DNA of 64,000 nt, from the NCBI GenBank assembly GCA_965206975.1, contig OZ242253.1:1426001-1490000 (forward strand), read 5' to 3'. The notes beneath the pieces are model-generated. The model worked only from the letters and a program-made list of their open reading frames with translations. It was not told the DNA's origin and searched no databases. This stretch comes from JAAXGI01 sp965206975. GTDB taxonomy: Bacteria > Gemmatimonadota > Gemmatimonadetes > Longimicrobiales > Gaopeijiaceae. A program made the position numbers and the translations under genes. Below, one piece after another: positions 39,787 through 49,235 of this stretch (position 1 is its first letter; each line of letters begins with the position of its first letter).

Positions 39787-42135
39787 TTGCTGACAGTCGA
39801 AGTCGTTCTGGTTCTGGCCGTCCTTCTCGTGGATCTCGCCCTATTCGTGGATGGGCGAGTCCCAATGGACCTCGTCGCACTCCTCACACTCGTGTTCCTG
39901 GCCGTGACCGGGCTTATCGGACCTACCGAGGCGCTCGCGGGATTCTCAAACCCTGCCGTTGTGACGGTCTGGGCCGTTTTCGTGTTGAGCGCGGGCCTCG
40001 CGCACACCGGCATTGCCAGCCTAGTCGGGCGACAAGTGCTACGCATTGCGGGCCGCAGAGAGACCCCTCTCATTTTGGTCATCATGCTGACTGCCGGCAC
40101 GGCGTCCGCCGTCATGAACAACGTGGGTGTGGCGGCGGTCCTCCTGCCAGTGATCATGGATCTCTCTAAGGAGACCGGGATTCCAGCGTCTAGGCTCCTA
40201 CTACCCTTAGCGTACGCGTGCCTCCTGGGAGGGTTGACCACCCTCATTGGTACCCCGCCCAACATCCTTGTCGCCGACGCACTCCGAAACGAGGGCCTTG
40301 AGCCATTCGGACTCTTCGACTATTCGCCCGTAGGATTGGTTGTGATGGCGGCGGGCTTCGTCTTTCTCCTGGTAGCCGTCCCCGTGCTCTTGCCGAAGCG
40401 CAGCATCCAGGTCGGGGATCCCGGGGAAGACAATCAACGGAGGTTGCCGGACATCTATGGGCTGAATGAGCGATTCATCGTCCTGAAGCTTCCCGAGGAT
40501 TCGGCCCTTGCGGGAAAGAGCCTAGGCGAGATTCGACTCGGGACCGTGGCGGGACTGCAGGCGATCATGGTGATCCGTGACGGGCGCCCCCGCCCCTTGC
40601 CAGGCCCTGGCTTTCGTCTCCGGGTAGGAGACCGGATCGTTGTCCAGGGGCCAGTCGATCGGTTGGGTCAACTACGCGGGAGCTCAGCGCTCGAAATAGA
40701 GGAAGAGAGGCTGGGTGCACAGGTGCTGCACTCACCCGACTTCGAGATTGCCGAGATCGGGTTCCCCAAAGGTTCCGAACTGATTGGCCGTACGCTGCGC
40801 GATCTGGACTTCGCTGTCCGCTTTGGGGTTCGCGTCATGACGATCCGGCGCGACGGAGCACCCCTCACGACCCCACTCCCCGACGTACCCCTCCAGCCCG
40901 CTGACACCCTGCTGGTCCGAGGACCACCGGCCCACGTCGAAAAGCTCGGGACGTCTCCAGAGCTGACCGTCGCGCCCGCTGACCAGATCGAGCTATTTGG
41001 CCTTCAGGACGAGCTATTTGCTGTGCGGGTGCCCCGTGACTCTTTCCTGGCGGGCCAAACACTCGAAGAGTGTCGCCTGGGCGACGCACTGGGGCTGTGG
41101 GTGATCACCGTCCTTCGTGACGGCCGGACGATCGAGATGCCGGAGCCGAGCGAGCGCCTACAGGCAGGGGACCTGTTGGTTGTAAGAGGCCGGTCCGAGG
41201 AGTTGTCGACGCTGGAAGGAATTCGGGAGCTCGAGGTCGAAGCGGAAGGCTTGGAGGCCAAACCCGCTCTCGAAACGGAGCGACTCGGGATCGCCGAGGT
41301 GGTTCTCTCCCCACACACGAGACTCGTGGGGCAGACCCTCCGCCAGCTCAGCTTCCGCAGGAAGTACGGGCTGATGGTGTTGGCGATCTGGCGCGAGGGA
41401 CGGCCTCATCGAATGGGGCTCCGTGACCTCCCCCTACGCTCCGGTGACGCACTACTCGTCCACGGACGTCGCGAAAACCTTCGGGTCCTTGCGTCAGATC
41501 CGGACTTTCTCGTCCTCACCGAGGCGGTACAGATCCCGCCCCGGCGTCGTAAGGCGCCGATTGCGGCCGGGATCCTCGCTGCAACGCTGGCGCCAGTTCT
41601 GCTGGGGTGGCTACCGATCTCTATCGCGGCCGTGGGAGGTGCCGCCCTCATGGTCCTATTTGGATGTCTGACCATGGAGGAGGCCTACCGATCCATCGAG
41701 TGGAGGGCCGTCTTCCTGATCGCCGGGATGTTGCCTCTGGGCGTTGCGTTGCAGGAAGCAGGCGCCTCGGCGCTTCTTGCGGACGTGGTGGTTGGGACCG
41801 CGGGGGACTTCGGGCCGCTCGCCGCCATGGCCGCTCTTTTCCTGATCACGTCTCTAGCGACTCAGGTAATCCCGACGGCTGCCCTAGTAGTCCTCATGTC
41901 TCCGATCGTGCTGGATACGGCCGCGAGCCTGGATGTCTCCCCGTACCCTCTCATGATGGCTACGGCGATGGCCGCATCGGCAAGTTTTGCGAGTCCCGTT
42001 TCTCATCCGGCAAATGTTCTTGTCATGGGCCCCGGCGGCTACCGGTTCACTGACTACCTGCGCGTGGGGATGCCCCTGACGGCTGTCGTATTCGTGGTCG
42101 TCATGATCGTGACTCCGTTCTTTTGGGCCTTCTGA
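39787..42135 (+). CDS. SLC13-type permease with four TrkA_C-like domains
   Basis: 782 residues. N-terminal helices (about 1-205) with GFSNPAVVTVWAVFVLSAGL, SAVMNNVGVAAVLLPVIMDL and TTLIGTPPNILVADALRNEG, and C-terminal helices (about 600-782) with TQVIPTAALVVLMSPIVLD and FASPVSHPANVLVMGPGGY, form the two halves of an SLC13/ArsB-like sodium symporter. In between, four TrkA_C/RCK_C-like units can be read, each with a 'L.g.tl.e..l....gl.v..i.rdGr' pattern and 'l..gD.l.v.G' ending; two is the common number. The substrate may be a dicarboxylate or sulphate. The TTG start at 39787 is chosen because the frame begins there. Confidence 0.85.
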   Translation: MLTVEVVLVLAVLLVDLALFVDGRVPMDLVALLTLVFLAVTGLIGPTEALAGFSNPAVVTVWAVFVLSAGLAHTGIASLVGRQVLRIAGRRETPLILVIMLTAGTASAVMNNVGVAAVLLPVIMDLSKETGIPASRLLLPLAYACLLGGLTTLIGTPPNILVADALRNEGLEPFGLFDYSPVGLVVMAAGFVFLLVAVPVLLPKRSIQVGDPGEDNQRRLPDIYGLNERFIVLKLPEDSALAGKSLGEIRLGTVAGLQAIMVIRDGRPRPLPGPGFRLRVGDRIVVQGPVDRLGQLRGSSALEIEEERLGAQVLHSPDFEIAEIGFPKGSELIGRTLRDLDFAVRFGVRVMTIRRDGAPLTTPLPDVPLQPADTLLVRGPPAHVEKLGTSPELTVAPADQIELFGLQDELFAVRVPRDSFLAGQTLEECRLGDALGLWVITVLRDGRTIEMPEPSERLQAGDLLVVRGRSEELSTLEGIRELEVEAEGLEAKPALETERLGIAEVVLSPHTRLVGQTLRQLSFRRKYGLMVLAIWREGRPHRMGLRDLPLRSGDALLVHGRRENLRVLASDPDFLVLTEAVQIPPRRRKAPIAAGILAATLAPVLLGWLPISIAAVGGAALMVLFGCLTMEEAYRSIEWRAVFLIAGMLPLGVALQEAGASALLADVVVGTAGDFGPLAAMAALFLITSLATQVIPTAALVVLMSPIVLDTAASLDVSPYPLMMATAMAASASFASPVSHPANVLVMGPGGYRFTDYLRVGMPLTAVVFVVVMIVTPFFWAF

Positions 42136-42186
42136 AGCACCGATGAACCGGTCCGATTCATGAGGACGCTCAAGTGTCCTCGCTAG

Positions 42187-43590
42187 GAGTCTACGCCGCA
42201 GAAAGTTGTGGCGGTTATCTTTGGGGGTAGTGAAGGCATTTCGAGAGCTTTGCGGTTGGCTGCGGGGGTGTCAATGGGAACGACGTTCCGACCGTACGAG
42301 CCGGATCAGATGTTGTTGTTGCTGCAGGATCTTCGGGAGTGGGTTCGCGAGGGTCATCTGACGCACCACGTGAGCGACTTGGTGGACGGCCCTGGACTTG
42401 GATGCGTTCTACGCCGTACGAGGGAGACGGGCGGCGCAACTCGCCCTACGCTCCGCGGATGATGGTGAAAGTTCTGATCTATGCGTATGCGACGGGGGTG
42501 TTTTCGTCGCGGAAAATGGCGAAGAGGCTGGAGGAGGACATCGCCTTTCGGATGCTGGCGGCGGGCAACTTTCCGAAGCACCGGACGCTGTGCGAGTTTC
42601 GCCGGCGTCATCTGGGGGATTTCGAAGCGGTGTTCGCCGAGGTGGTTCGCCTGGCGCGGACGATGGGCCTGGCAGGGTTCGGGCGGGTGTCGGTGGACGA
42701 CACGAAGATTCGAGCGAACGCGAGCAAGCGCAAAGCGATGAGCTACGGCCGGATGCTGGGGGAGGAGCGCCGGCTGCAAGCGGAGATCGCGGCGCTGTTG
42801 GAGAAGGCGGAGGCGGTGGATACGGCGGAGGATGTGCGCCACGGTGGGGATGTTTCGGGTGACGAGTTGCCGGAGGAGTTGAAGCGGCGCGAGGACCGGC
42901 TGGCGGCCATCCGGGAGGCCAAGGAGCGCCTGGAGGCCGAGCAGAGAGCGAGGGACGATGCGCGGGGCCGCAAGCCGGGACAGACGCGCAACCCGAAGAG
43001 AGGCAGTCCCTACAAGCGGTAGTACGGAGAGCCGGACGAGGCTGCGCAGAGTAACTTCACGGATCCGGAGAGCCGGATCATGAAGACGAATTCGGAGGGG
43101 TTCCAGCAGTGCTACAATGAGCAGATGGTGGTGGACGGTAAGAACCAGTTAGTGGTTGAGGTCGAGGCCACGGGCAACGCGAGCGACCAGGGCTAGCTGA
43201 TCCCGAGGGTTGATGCGGTGACGAAGGCGCACGGCGAGACGCCGAAGCAGGTGCTGGCCGACGCGGGCTACGGTAACGAGGAGGACTTGCAGGCGCTGGA
43301 GGATCGGGGTATTGATGGGTATGTGGCGCTGGCCCGGGAAGGCAAGACCGCTGGGGCCGTTGATCCGGATAGACACCCCGCGAAGGCGCGCATGGCCGAG
43401 AAGCTGGCGACTCCCGGGGGCCGGAAACGGTACGCCCACCGAAAGTGGCAGGCTGAGGCGCCGGTCGGCTGGATCAAGGAAGCGATGGGATTTCGACGAT
43501 TCGGCTTCCGGGCCTGAAGAAGGTCGCGGCCGAGTGGACCCTCGTGTGTCTCGCCCTGAACGTCAAGCGGCTGCACCCACCCTCTAATCC
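42187..43590 (+). mobile_element. IS1182-family element, copy 2 (degenerate, right end not found)
   Basis: The left inverted repeat GAGTCTACGCCGCAGAA (42187-42203) differs by one base from copies 1 and 3 and follows CTAG (42183-42186). The body is a diverged relative of the other two in the opposite orientation. No matching right repeat or second CTAG is seen after the transposase end near 43590, so that end has been lost or replaced. Confidence 0.8.
42274..43590 (+). pseudogene. IS1182-family transposase, degenerate
   Basis: Starts at ATG 42274 (MGTTFRPYEPDQMLLLLQDL), shifts frame near 42390-42420 and continues EGDGRRNSPYAPRMMVKVLI to GRKPGQTRNPKRGSPYKR. A stop (TAG, 43020) follows, another lies at about 43194, and then AHGETPKQVLADAGYGNEED and WIKEAMGFRRFGF with a further shift near 43515. 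The residues match the transposase at 36964 throughout, so this is a decayed paralogous copy with at least two stops and two shifts. It cannot encode an active enzyme. Confidence 0.88.
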
Positions 43591-43790
43591 GCATGAAGTG
43601 GGCAACTGCCTGCCGGGCAGCGGATCCTGAACCCTACATGGGACCCACGAACTCGCTTCCGCTCACGCAAACCGGCCAGTCACGTACCCCCAGTCCTTCG
43701 TCCCTCCCGTTCTACCAGATCTCACCACCCCTCTCAAGTGCCCCCTCGCAGCTGCGACTCTTGTCGCGCAAGCTCCTTCCTCCCCCGGCG

Positions 43791-46514
43791 CTAGGCGGAC
43801 TTCGCGCGGCTCTTTTCGCCGCTGGCCGTCTGTCCGCGCAGCTGCTGGATGTTCTTCTCGATGCGTTCCGCGAGCTCGCGCTCGTACTGCAGCATCTGCA
43901 ACGTCCCCTGCGCTTCCCGCATCACGAACTCGAGACCAGCGATCCGTTCGCCCACGTCGTCGATGACCACCTTCTGTTCGCCGACCATCTCGAGATTCAC
44001 ACGCAGGTCCTCGAGGAGGTGGGCGATCTGGTTCGTCTTGGCCTGCACGTCGGTGACGACGGTGTACCGCCCCTCGATCGACGTGATCTTCTGCTCGGTG
44101 TCGCTGGCCATCGACAGGAGGCTCTGCACCCGCTTGCGCACCGCAGCCACCTCGTGGCGATGCTCGGCGACGTACTCCAAGTCGGCCTTGCTTCGGGCGC
44201 TCACCTCGTGCACTTCCTCCACCTGGGACCTTACCGCGGCGACGATCGCTCCGCGGTCCGCCAGGGCCTTGATCTTCTCCTCGACAGCCTGCCGCTGGTC
44301 GGCGAGATCGTCCAGCCGCGCCTCGACTGACCCGACGCGCTTTTCGGCAAACGCCAGCTGCGACCGGCGCTGCTCCAGCGACGCGTACATCGTCTCAGCG
44401 CGTTTGAGCTGGTCCTCTGCGGCTTTGGTCTGCGACACCGCGTCGCGCTGGCTGGCCTGTATGCGCGCCAGCTCGCCCACCAGCTCGTCTCTCGCCGCCC
44501 CCCCCCGCGCCAGCTGCTCGTTGAGCGACTGGATCTGCTTGAAGCGCTCCTCGGTCTCGGTGGTCAGGCTCCGGCTCGACTCGACCAGCGCGTCGAGCCG
44601 CGCCTCCTGCGCGTCGAGCGCGGCACTGTCCTGCTGGACGGCCGTCACCTGCTCCTGCGTCTTCCCCAGGCGATCCTGCAGGATGGCGATGCGGTTCTCC
44701 ATCGGCAGCACCTTCGCCTGCAGCGCCGCCACGGCCTCGACCTTCTGGTGCGCATCCAGCATCTGGGCCACGACGGAGTCGCACTGGGCCTGCAGGGTTT
44801 CGAGCTCGGTGCGGCGTGCGAGCTGCTCCGCGAGCTTACCGTCGATGTCGACTGTTAGCGTGCGTAGCGAATCGACCCGCCCGTCGAGTTTGTCGAGGAA
44901 CTGCACGCGCGTGCCCACACGGGTTGTCTGGGCGTCTAGCTCGCTCACCACCTCGCCGAGCTTGGCCGCCTGCCTGGTGCCCTCCTCGGCCTGCGCCAAC
45001 TTGCCCAGCACGGTGTCGAGGTGTGCCTCGATCTCGGGCGTCCGCGCCTTGAACTCACTCATCCGACCGATGAAGCCTTCGAGGGCCGATCGGTCCGCCC
45101 CCAACTGGTCACGCAGCCGTACGGTCTCGACGTGCGACTTGTGGAAGTCCTGGATGTCGACCTGCAGGCGCTTGAGATCGTTCCGCGTCTGCTTCAAGCC
45201 CTCGAACTGCGTGGTCGTCTGCTTCGACAGCTTCTCGGCCTCCGTCAGCCGCTCGCCGAGCGACTCCAGGTCGGCCTGCTTGTGGGAGAGCTCGTCCGCC
45301 CGGGCCAGCAATCCCTCGAACTCCTTGCTCAGGCCATCGACGCGCTGGCCGAGCGGCGCCAGGTGCCGCTCGCGGGCGCTCAGCACTTCGAGACGGCTCT
45401 CGGCCTCGCCCACCGACGACTGCAGTACACCCACCCGCTGCTGATAGACCTCGAGGCTCTTCTCCTCCTGCCCGACCCGATCGAGCGCGGCGCGCATCTG
45501 ATCCACCAGCGGCCGCCAGTCCTTCTCGAATCGCTCGGCCTCGCGGGCCATCTCGTCCCGCACCTTGGCGGCGCCCTCCGCCCGGGCGGTCGCGTCCTCG
45601 ACGAGTTTCTCGACGCGCGTCAGCGCCTCCTCGCCGCGGGCTGTTTCCTTGAGCCCTTCGTTCAGCTTACCGATTTGCACGTCCATCGCCCAGACCATCT
45701 CGTTGAGCCGGTTGGCCTCCATCGTGGCCCGGTCGATAGTGTGTTTCTGGCTCTCCAGCGCTTTGGCCTTCTGCACGACATGCTCGGCCAGCGCGTTGAG
45801 CGCGGTGAGCTTGTCCTCGGTCGTCTTGCTCCGATTCTGGAGTTGCATCAGCGGGCCGAGCCGATTTTCGATATCCTTCACTGCGGCCGTCACCGCGGAG
45901 GCGTCCTCGCGCGCCGAGTGGGTCGTGTCCTGCAGCTTCGCGTAGTCCTGGCCGAGCTGTCTCGCAGTGCCACGCACCTGCTCGATCTCGCCACGAAGCC
46001 CACCGGACTCCTCGATTGCCTCGCGTGTCTCGGCGTTCGACCGGGCGATCTGTTCGCGCAGATCTTCGAGCACGGCCCGTTCACGCGCCAGCGCCTCGAC
46101 GCTCGCCCGCGTCTCCAGCGTCTGTGAGGAGAGTTGCTGCACCTGCTGGCGGTGCTTCTGGAGGTCGCCGTCGGGCGCCATCAGCTTCTCGGCAGCCGCC
46201 TGCGTCGCCCCGGTCGTCTGCAGCATCGCCTCGACGCGTTGTTCCGCCTTGTCGAACGCCTTGGTCCGAGCCTCGAGGCCGTCGATGCGCGACAGCATCT
46301 CACCGAGCCGCTCGCCGATCGAACTTGCCTTCCGGTCGACCGCCTCGAGCGACTTGCCGACTTGGCCCAGCTTCGAGCTGCGCGTCCTGACCTTGGTGAG
46401 CATGGTACTGAGCGCTCCCCGCTCCTCCCGTGCCGTCTCGATCAGCTTGTGGAGATCCTTGACTTGGCGCTGCGCCTTGCCGCCCCCGCCGATCCGTTTG
46501 AATGCGTCCAGCAT
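43791..46514 (-). CDS. Very long coiled-coil protein of unknown function (907 aa)
   Basis: Starts at ATG 46514 with AAGGA upstream (MLDAFKRIGGGGKAQRQVKD). From about residue 15 to 890 almost every residue fits a heptad pattern rich in E, Q, K, R, A and L, for example VEALARERAVLEDLREQIAR, VEARLDDLADQRQAVEEKIK and RELAERIEKNIQQLRG; prolines are very rare. There is no signal peptide, membrane segment or nucleotide-binding motif, so it differs from SMC and Rad50 proteins, which need ATPase heads. It is probably a cytoplasmic filament-like or scaffold protein. The frame is clean although it sits between mobile elements, which argues that it is used. Confidence 0.75.
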   Translation of the reverse strand: MLDAFKRIGGGGKAQRQVKDLHKLIETAREERGALSTMLTKVRTRSSKLGQVGKSLEAVDRKASSIGERLGEMLSRIDGLEARTKAFDKAEQRVEAMLQTTGATQAAAEKLMAPDGDLQKHRQQVQQLSSQTLETRASVEALARERAVLEDLREQIARSNAETREAIEESGGLRGEIEQVRGTARQLGQDYAKLQDTTHSAREDASAVTAAVKDIENRLGPLMQLQNRSKTTEDKLTALNALAEHVVQKAKALESQKHTIDRATMEANRLNEMVWAMDVQIGKLNEGLKETARGEEALTRVEKLVEDATARAEGAAKVRDEMAREAERFEKDWRPLVDQMRAALDRVGQEEKSLEVYQQRVGVLQSSVGEAESRLEVLSARERHLAPLGQRVDGLSKEFEGLLARADELSHKQADLESLGERLTEAEKLSKQTTTQFEGLKQTRNDLKRLQVDIQDFHKSHVETVRLRDQLGADRSALEGFIGRMSEFKARTPEIEAHLDTVLGKLAQAEEGTRQAAKLGEVVSELDAQTTRVGTRVQFLDKLDGRVDSLRTLTVDIDGKLAEQLARRTELETLQAQCDSVVAQMLDAHQKVEAVAALQAKVLPMENRIAILQDRLGKTQEQVTAVQQDSAALDAQEARLDALVESSRSLTTETEERFKQIQSLNEQLARGGAARDELVGELARIQASQRDAVSQTKAAEDQLKRAETMYASLEQRRSQLAFAEKRVGSVEARLDDLADQRQAVEEKIKALADRGAIVAAVRSQVEEVHEVSARSKADLEYVAEHRHEVAAVRKRVQSLLSMASDTEQKITSIEGRYTVVTDVQAKTNQIAHLLEDLRVNLEMVGEQKVVIDDVGERIAGLEFVMREAQGTLQMLQYERELAERIEKNIQQLRGQTASGEKSRAKSA

Positions 46515-46851
46515 GTGGTCCTTCCTTCGTGGTGTCCGAGCCCTGTAAGTTACGAAGAATAGTGTACCCCGTAGCCTACTCTATCGGGCGCAGGGCCGAG
46601 CCGCAACACCGGCAATTCCAGCCATACGCGGCCTCCTTGATCGGGGGGCGGTTTCTGATACCGAGGCCCCGATTACATAGCCGAGGATAGACTACTCCGA
46701 GTCAGGATCGGTCATGCTGAAGTCGACGTTCAGTGAAAGCCAGATCCTCAGCATCTTGAACCGGAATTTCTGACTTGCACATCGTTCAGCATGGCCGCCT
46801 ATACTCAGACATTCCGCAGCAAGCAATCAGAGGTGGACCCCATCCTTCGGC
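46515..46851. other. Leader of the coiled-coil gene and degraded DNA
   Basis: Divergent upstream region of the coiled-coil gene. It includes a 19-codon remnant of an IS3-type orfA (listed at 46714) and otherwise no credible gene. The base composition is less GC-rich than the left half of the window. Confidence 0.45.
46714..46773 (+). pseudogene. Tiny remnant of an IS3-type orfA N-terminus
   Basis: ATG 46714 opens MLKSTFSESQILSILNRNF and then stops. This closely resembles the start of IS3-family helix-turn-helix orfA proteins (consensus 'MkksrFteeQIi.iL'). Only 19 codons survive, so the assignment is tentative. Confidence 0.45.
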
Positions 46852-47343
46852 GTGTGTCTACGGGACCTACCAGGACGTCGTGGCTCGGATCAGAATCTGA
46901 ACTTAGCCGTTCCGGTTGACGATCTGCAGACTCTTGCTGAACGGCCGGAGGAGAATTCATACTTCGGTCCGCTCACCGCCGGTCCGTGGGATTACTCCTC
47001 AGGCGAGGAACGGACGGGATCGATTACTCCGAGATTGCTATCGGCTCAGAAAGTAATTGGGGAGCTGGCTTTCTTGGATCTCGAGTGCAATGACGGCGAG
47101 AGAGCGAATCTTTACTGTTTCTTCGGTTCCGAGGGCGAGGTCGTTCGAATCCGGATGCCCTCGGATGCGATCGACAGCTACATTTCCCTCATGACAGTGG
47201 AAGGCGATAACAGCTACAATACGTTTGCGAAAACCCGCTCAGCTAGGCATGGGGGGATAGCAACTGCCGCAGAGTCACTCAGGCAACCTAATTGGCGTGC
47301 TGACAATGGTGATTTTACCGTCCCCGATTTGTCTGGACAGTAG
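46852..47343 (+). pseudogene. C-terminal remnant resembling a trypsin-like serine protease, with an extra domain
   Basis: The first part reads GSDQNLNLAVPVDDLQTL, which resembles the end of trypsin/HtrA-like protease domains ('gqnlnfAiPv..l'). About 110 further residues follow (LAFLDLECNDGERANLYCFF, GSEGEVVRIRMPSDAIDSY) that I do not recognise. The catalytic His, Asp and Ser regions are absent upstream, where only IS debris is found. The start at GTG 46852 has no ribosome-binding site and is probably not natural. The protein is likely a truncated leftover, but the C-terminal part may be an unrecognised domain. Confidence 0.45.
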
Positions 47344-47573
47344 ATTGGCAACAAGAGTTGGGGTCCAGAGATGAGGAGGAGAGGATATGTCCCAGGAGAG
47401 GGGGGAGAGGGAAGCGACCGGAGGTCGTGGAGGGGAGGAGTTGCCGGAGTCCTCTCTGCCAATATGAGTGAGACACCTGGTACCTTTGCTATTACTGAAG
47501 GGGGCGGAGGTGGAGAACGATGGCAGAAGGGAGAGGTCCGATGATTGGCTTGGTGGTAGGGACACCGCCCGTG

Positions 47574-48804
47574 TGTACAGAGATGGTAATGACCTGACAG
47601 TCGGCCACGAGAGAGGACGGTGGCCAACCGCCCTCGCCGGAGCTAATTGAGAGATGTCGAAGTCACTCACTTAGCACGGGAGAGAAGATGACCACCGTCC
47701 AGAAGGAAAAGATAGCGCGTCGCAAGCTGAGTCTGCTACAGCTGGCCCAGGAGCTCGGCAACGTGAGCAAGGCGTGCCACATCGTGGGTTACAGCCGTCA
47801 GCAGTTCTACGAGATCCGTCGCAACTTCCAGCTCTACGGGGCCGAGGGACTGATCGACCAGCTTCCGGGGCCGAAGGGACCGCACCCGAACCGAGTGGGC
47901 GAGAAGGTAGAGGCGGCGATCCTGGCACACAGCCTGGAGTGTCCGGCGCAGGGAGCCCAGCGGGTCGCGGATGCGTTGCTGCTGGGAGGGATCCAGGTCA
48001 GCTCAGGGGGGGTGCGTGGGGTGTGGGATCGTCACGGCCTGACGACGAAGCACGAACGGCTGCTCAGGCTCGAAGAGACGGCGAGGGAACGGAAGCTGAA
48101 GCTGACCGCCGAGCAGATCGCGCTGCTGGAGCGCTTCAGTCCCGAGTTCCGGGAGCGCCACATCGAAGTCCACTATCCGGGCGACCTCGTGGCCGTGGAC
48201 ACGTTCTTTGTCGGAACGCTGAAGGGGGTCGGAAAGGTGTACCTGCAGACCGTGCTCGATTGCTTCAGCCGCTATGCCTGGGGCCGGTTCTACACGAGCA
48301 AGCTCCCGCTCACGGCGGTGCAGGTGATCCACAACGACGTGCTGCCCTTCTTCGAGGAGCACCGGGTCCGGGTGAAGACCGTGCTCAGTGACAACGGCCG
48401 CGAGTTCTGTGGCCGTCCGGACCGTCACCCCTACGAGCTCTTCCTTCAGCTCGAGGACATCGAGCACCGTACGACGAAGGTGGGCAGGCCCCAGTCCAAC
48501 GGCTTCATCGACCATCCCACCGCGAAGCTCCTCGACGAGCACTTGAGGGTGAAGGGCCACACCACCTGGTACGAGACCGTCGAGGAGATGCAGACCGACC
48601 TGGAGGCCTACCTCGAGACCTACAACCGCAAGCGACCGCACCGAGGCCGAGCCATGGAGGGCCGTACGCCCTATCAGGTCTTCAAGGCCGGTCTCACCCA
48701 CGCCAGGAAGGCCGCAAAGGCCAACAAGGAGGACGCCAACAAGAAGGCAGCCTAGACGCAGCTCCGGCGAGGGCCGACTGTCAGGTCATTACCATCTCTG
48801 TACA
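47574..48804. mobile_element. IS481-family element nested in the IS3 element
   Basis: Perfect 33-bp terminal inverted repeats at 47574-47606 and 48772-48804 (outer end TGTACAGAGATGG) enclose a single transposase gene. The 7-bp direct repeat GCCCGTG flanks the element (47567-47573, 48805-48811). Total length is 1231 bp. Perfect repeats and duplication indicate a recent insertion. Confidence 0.93.
47688..48755 (+). CDS. IS481-family transposase with unusual third catalytic position
   Basis: 355 residues. An N-terminal helix-turn-helix (QELGNVSKACHIVGYSRQQF) precedes the rve integrase core: D171 in LVAVDTFFVG and D235 in VLSDNGREF are the first two catalytic residues. The third motif normally reads NGxVERFxR with a catalytic Glu, but here it is NGFIDHPTA, placing D275 at the Glu position and losing the following basic residues. 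The enzyme may be weakened or inactive despite an intact frame and perfect element ends. It lies in the same direction as the IS3 genes around it. Confidence 0.88.
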   Translation: MTTVQKEKIARRKLSLLQLAQELGNVSKACHIVGYSRQQFYEIRRNFQLYGAEGLIDQLPGPKGPHPNRVGEKVEAAILAHSLECPAQGAQRVADALLLGGIQVSSGGVRGVWDRHGLTTKHERLLRLEETARERKLKLTAEQIALLERFSPEFRERHIEVHYPGDLVAVDTFFVGTLKGVGKVYLQTVLDCFSRYAWGRFYTSKLPLTAVQVIHNDVLPFFEEHRVRVKTVLSDNGREFCGRPDRHPYELFLQLEDIEHRTTKVGRPQSNGFIDHPTAKLLDEHLRVKGHTTWYETVEEMQTDLEAYLETYNRKRPHRGRAMEGRTPYQVFKAGLTHARKAAKANKEDANKKAA

Positions 48805-48808
48805 GCCC

Positions 48809-49213
48809 GTGGGGGGAGAGGAGCGTAGCGACGAGGCCCCCACGGGCGAGTTCGCCGAGCGGAGCCCGGCTCCGGATCCGGAGGTGGTGGCGAAGCCGAC
48901 GCGCCGGAAGTTCACTGCAGAGTACAAGCTCAGGATCCTTGAAGAGGCCGACCGGTGTTTTGAGCCCGGCGAGGTGGGGCGGATTCTGCGGCGCGAGGGG
49001 CTGTACAGCTCCCATCTCACGGCATGGCGAAAGGCGCGGATCGAGGGCTCGCTTCGGGGCTTGGCACCGAAGCGGCGGGGCCGCAAGCCGACCCCGCGCA
49101 AGAGGGTGGTTGAGCTCGAGGCCGAAGTGGCTCGGCTCGAGAAGCAGCTCGCCACGGCAGAAACGATCCTGGAAGTCCAGGGAAAAGTTGCAGGGCTGCT
49201 GGGGCTGAACTGA
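48809..49213 (+). pseudogene. IS3-family orfA (helix-turn-helix protein), 5' end displaced by IS481
   Basis: The main part reads RRKFTAEYKLRILEEADRCF, a helix-turn-helix EPGEVGRILRREGLYSSHLT, then a leucine-zipper-like VVELEAEVARLEKQLATAE before TGA 49211. Before the IS481 insertion the gene probably began at ATG 47541, preceded by GGGAGAGG, giving MIGLVVGTPPVGGEERSDEA across the junction. The first 11 codons now lie on the far side of the nested element. A GTG at 48809 could still start a shorter protein. OrfA binds the element ends and cooperates with OrfB. Confidence 0.8.
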
Positions 49214-49235
49214 ACTTCGAGAGCGGGAAGAACTC

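Noticed and set aside
43849..45444. 531-codon frame opposite the coiled-coil gene
   Set aside because: It is extremely rich in S, R and C, as expected from the complement of a Q/E/A/L-rich coiled coil; no start signal.
47350..47455. Purine-rich strand bias (also around 33960-34150) as a triplex or regulatory element
   Set aside because: It is adjacent to IS ends and shows no repeat unit; more likely compositional.
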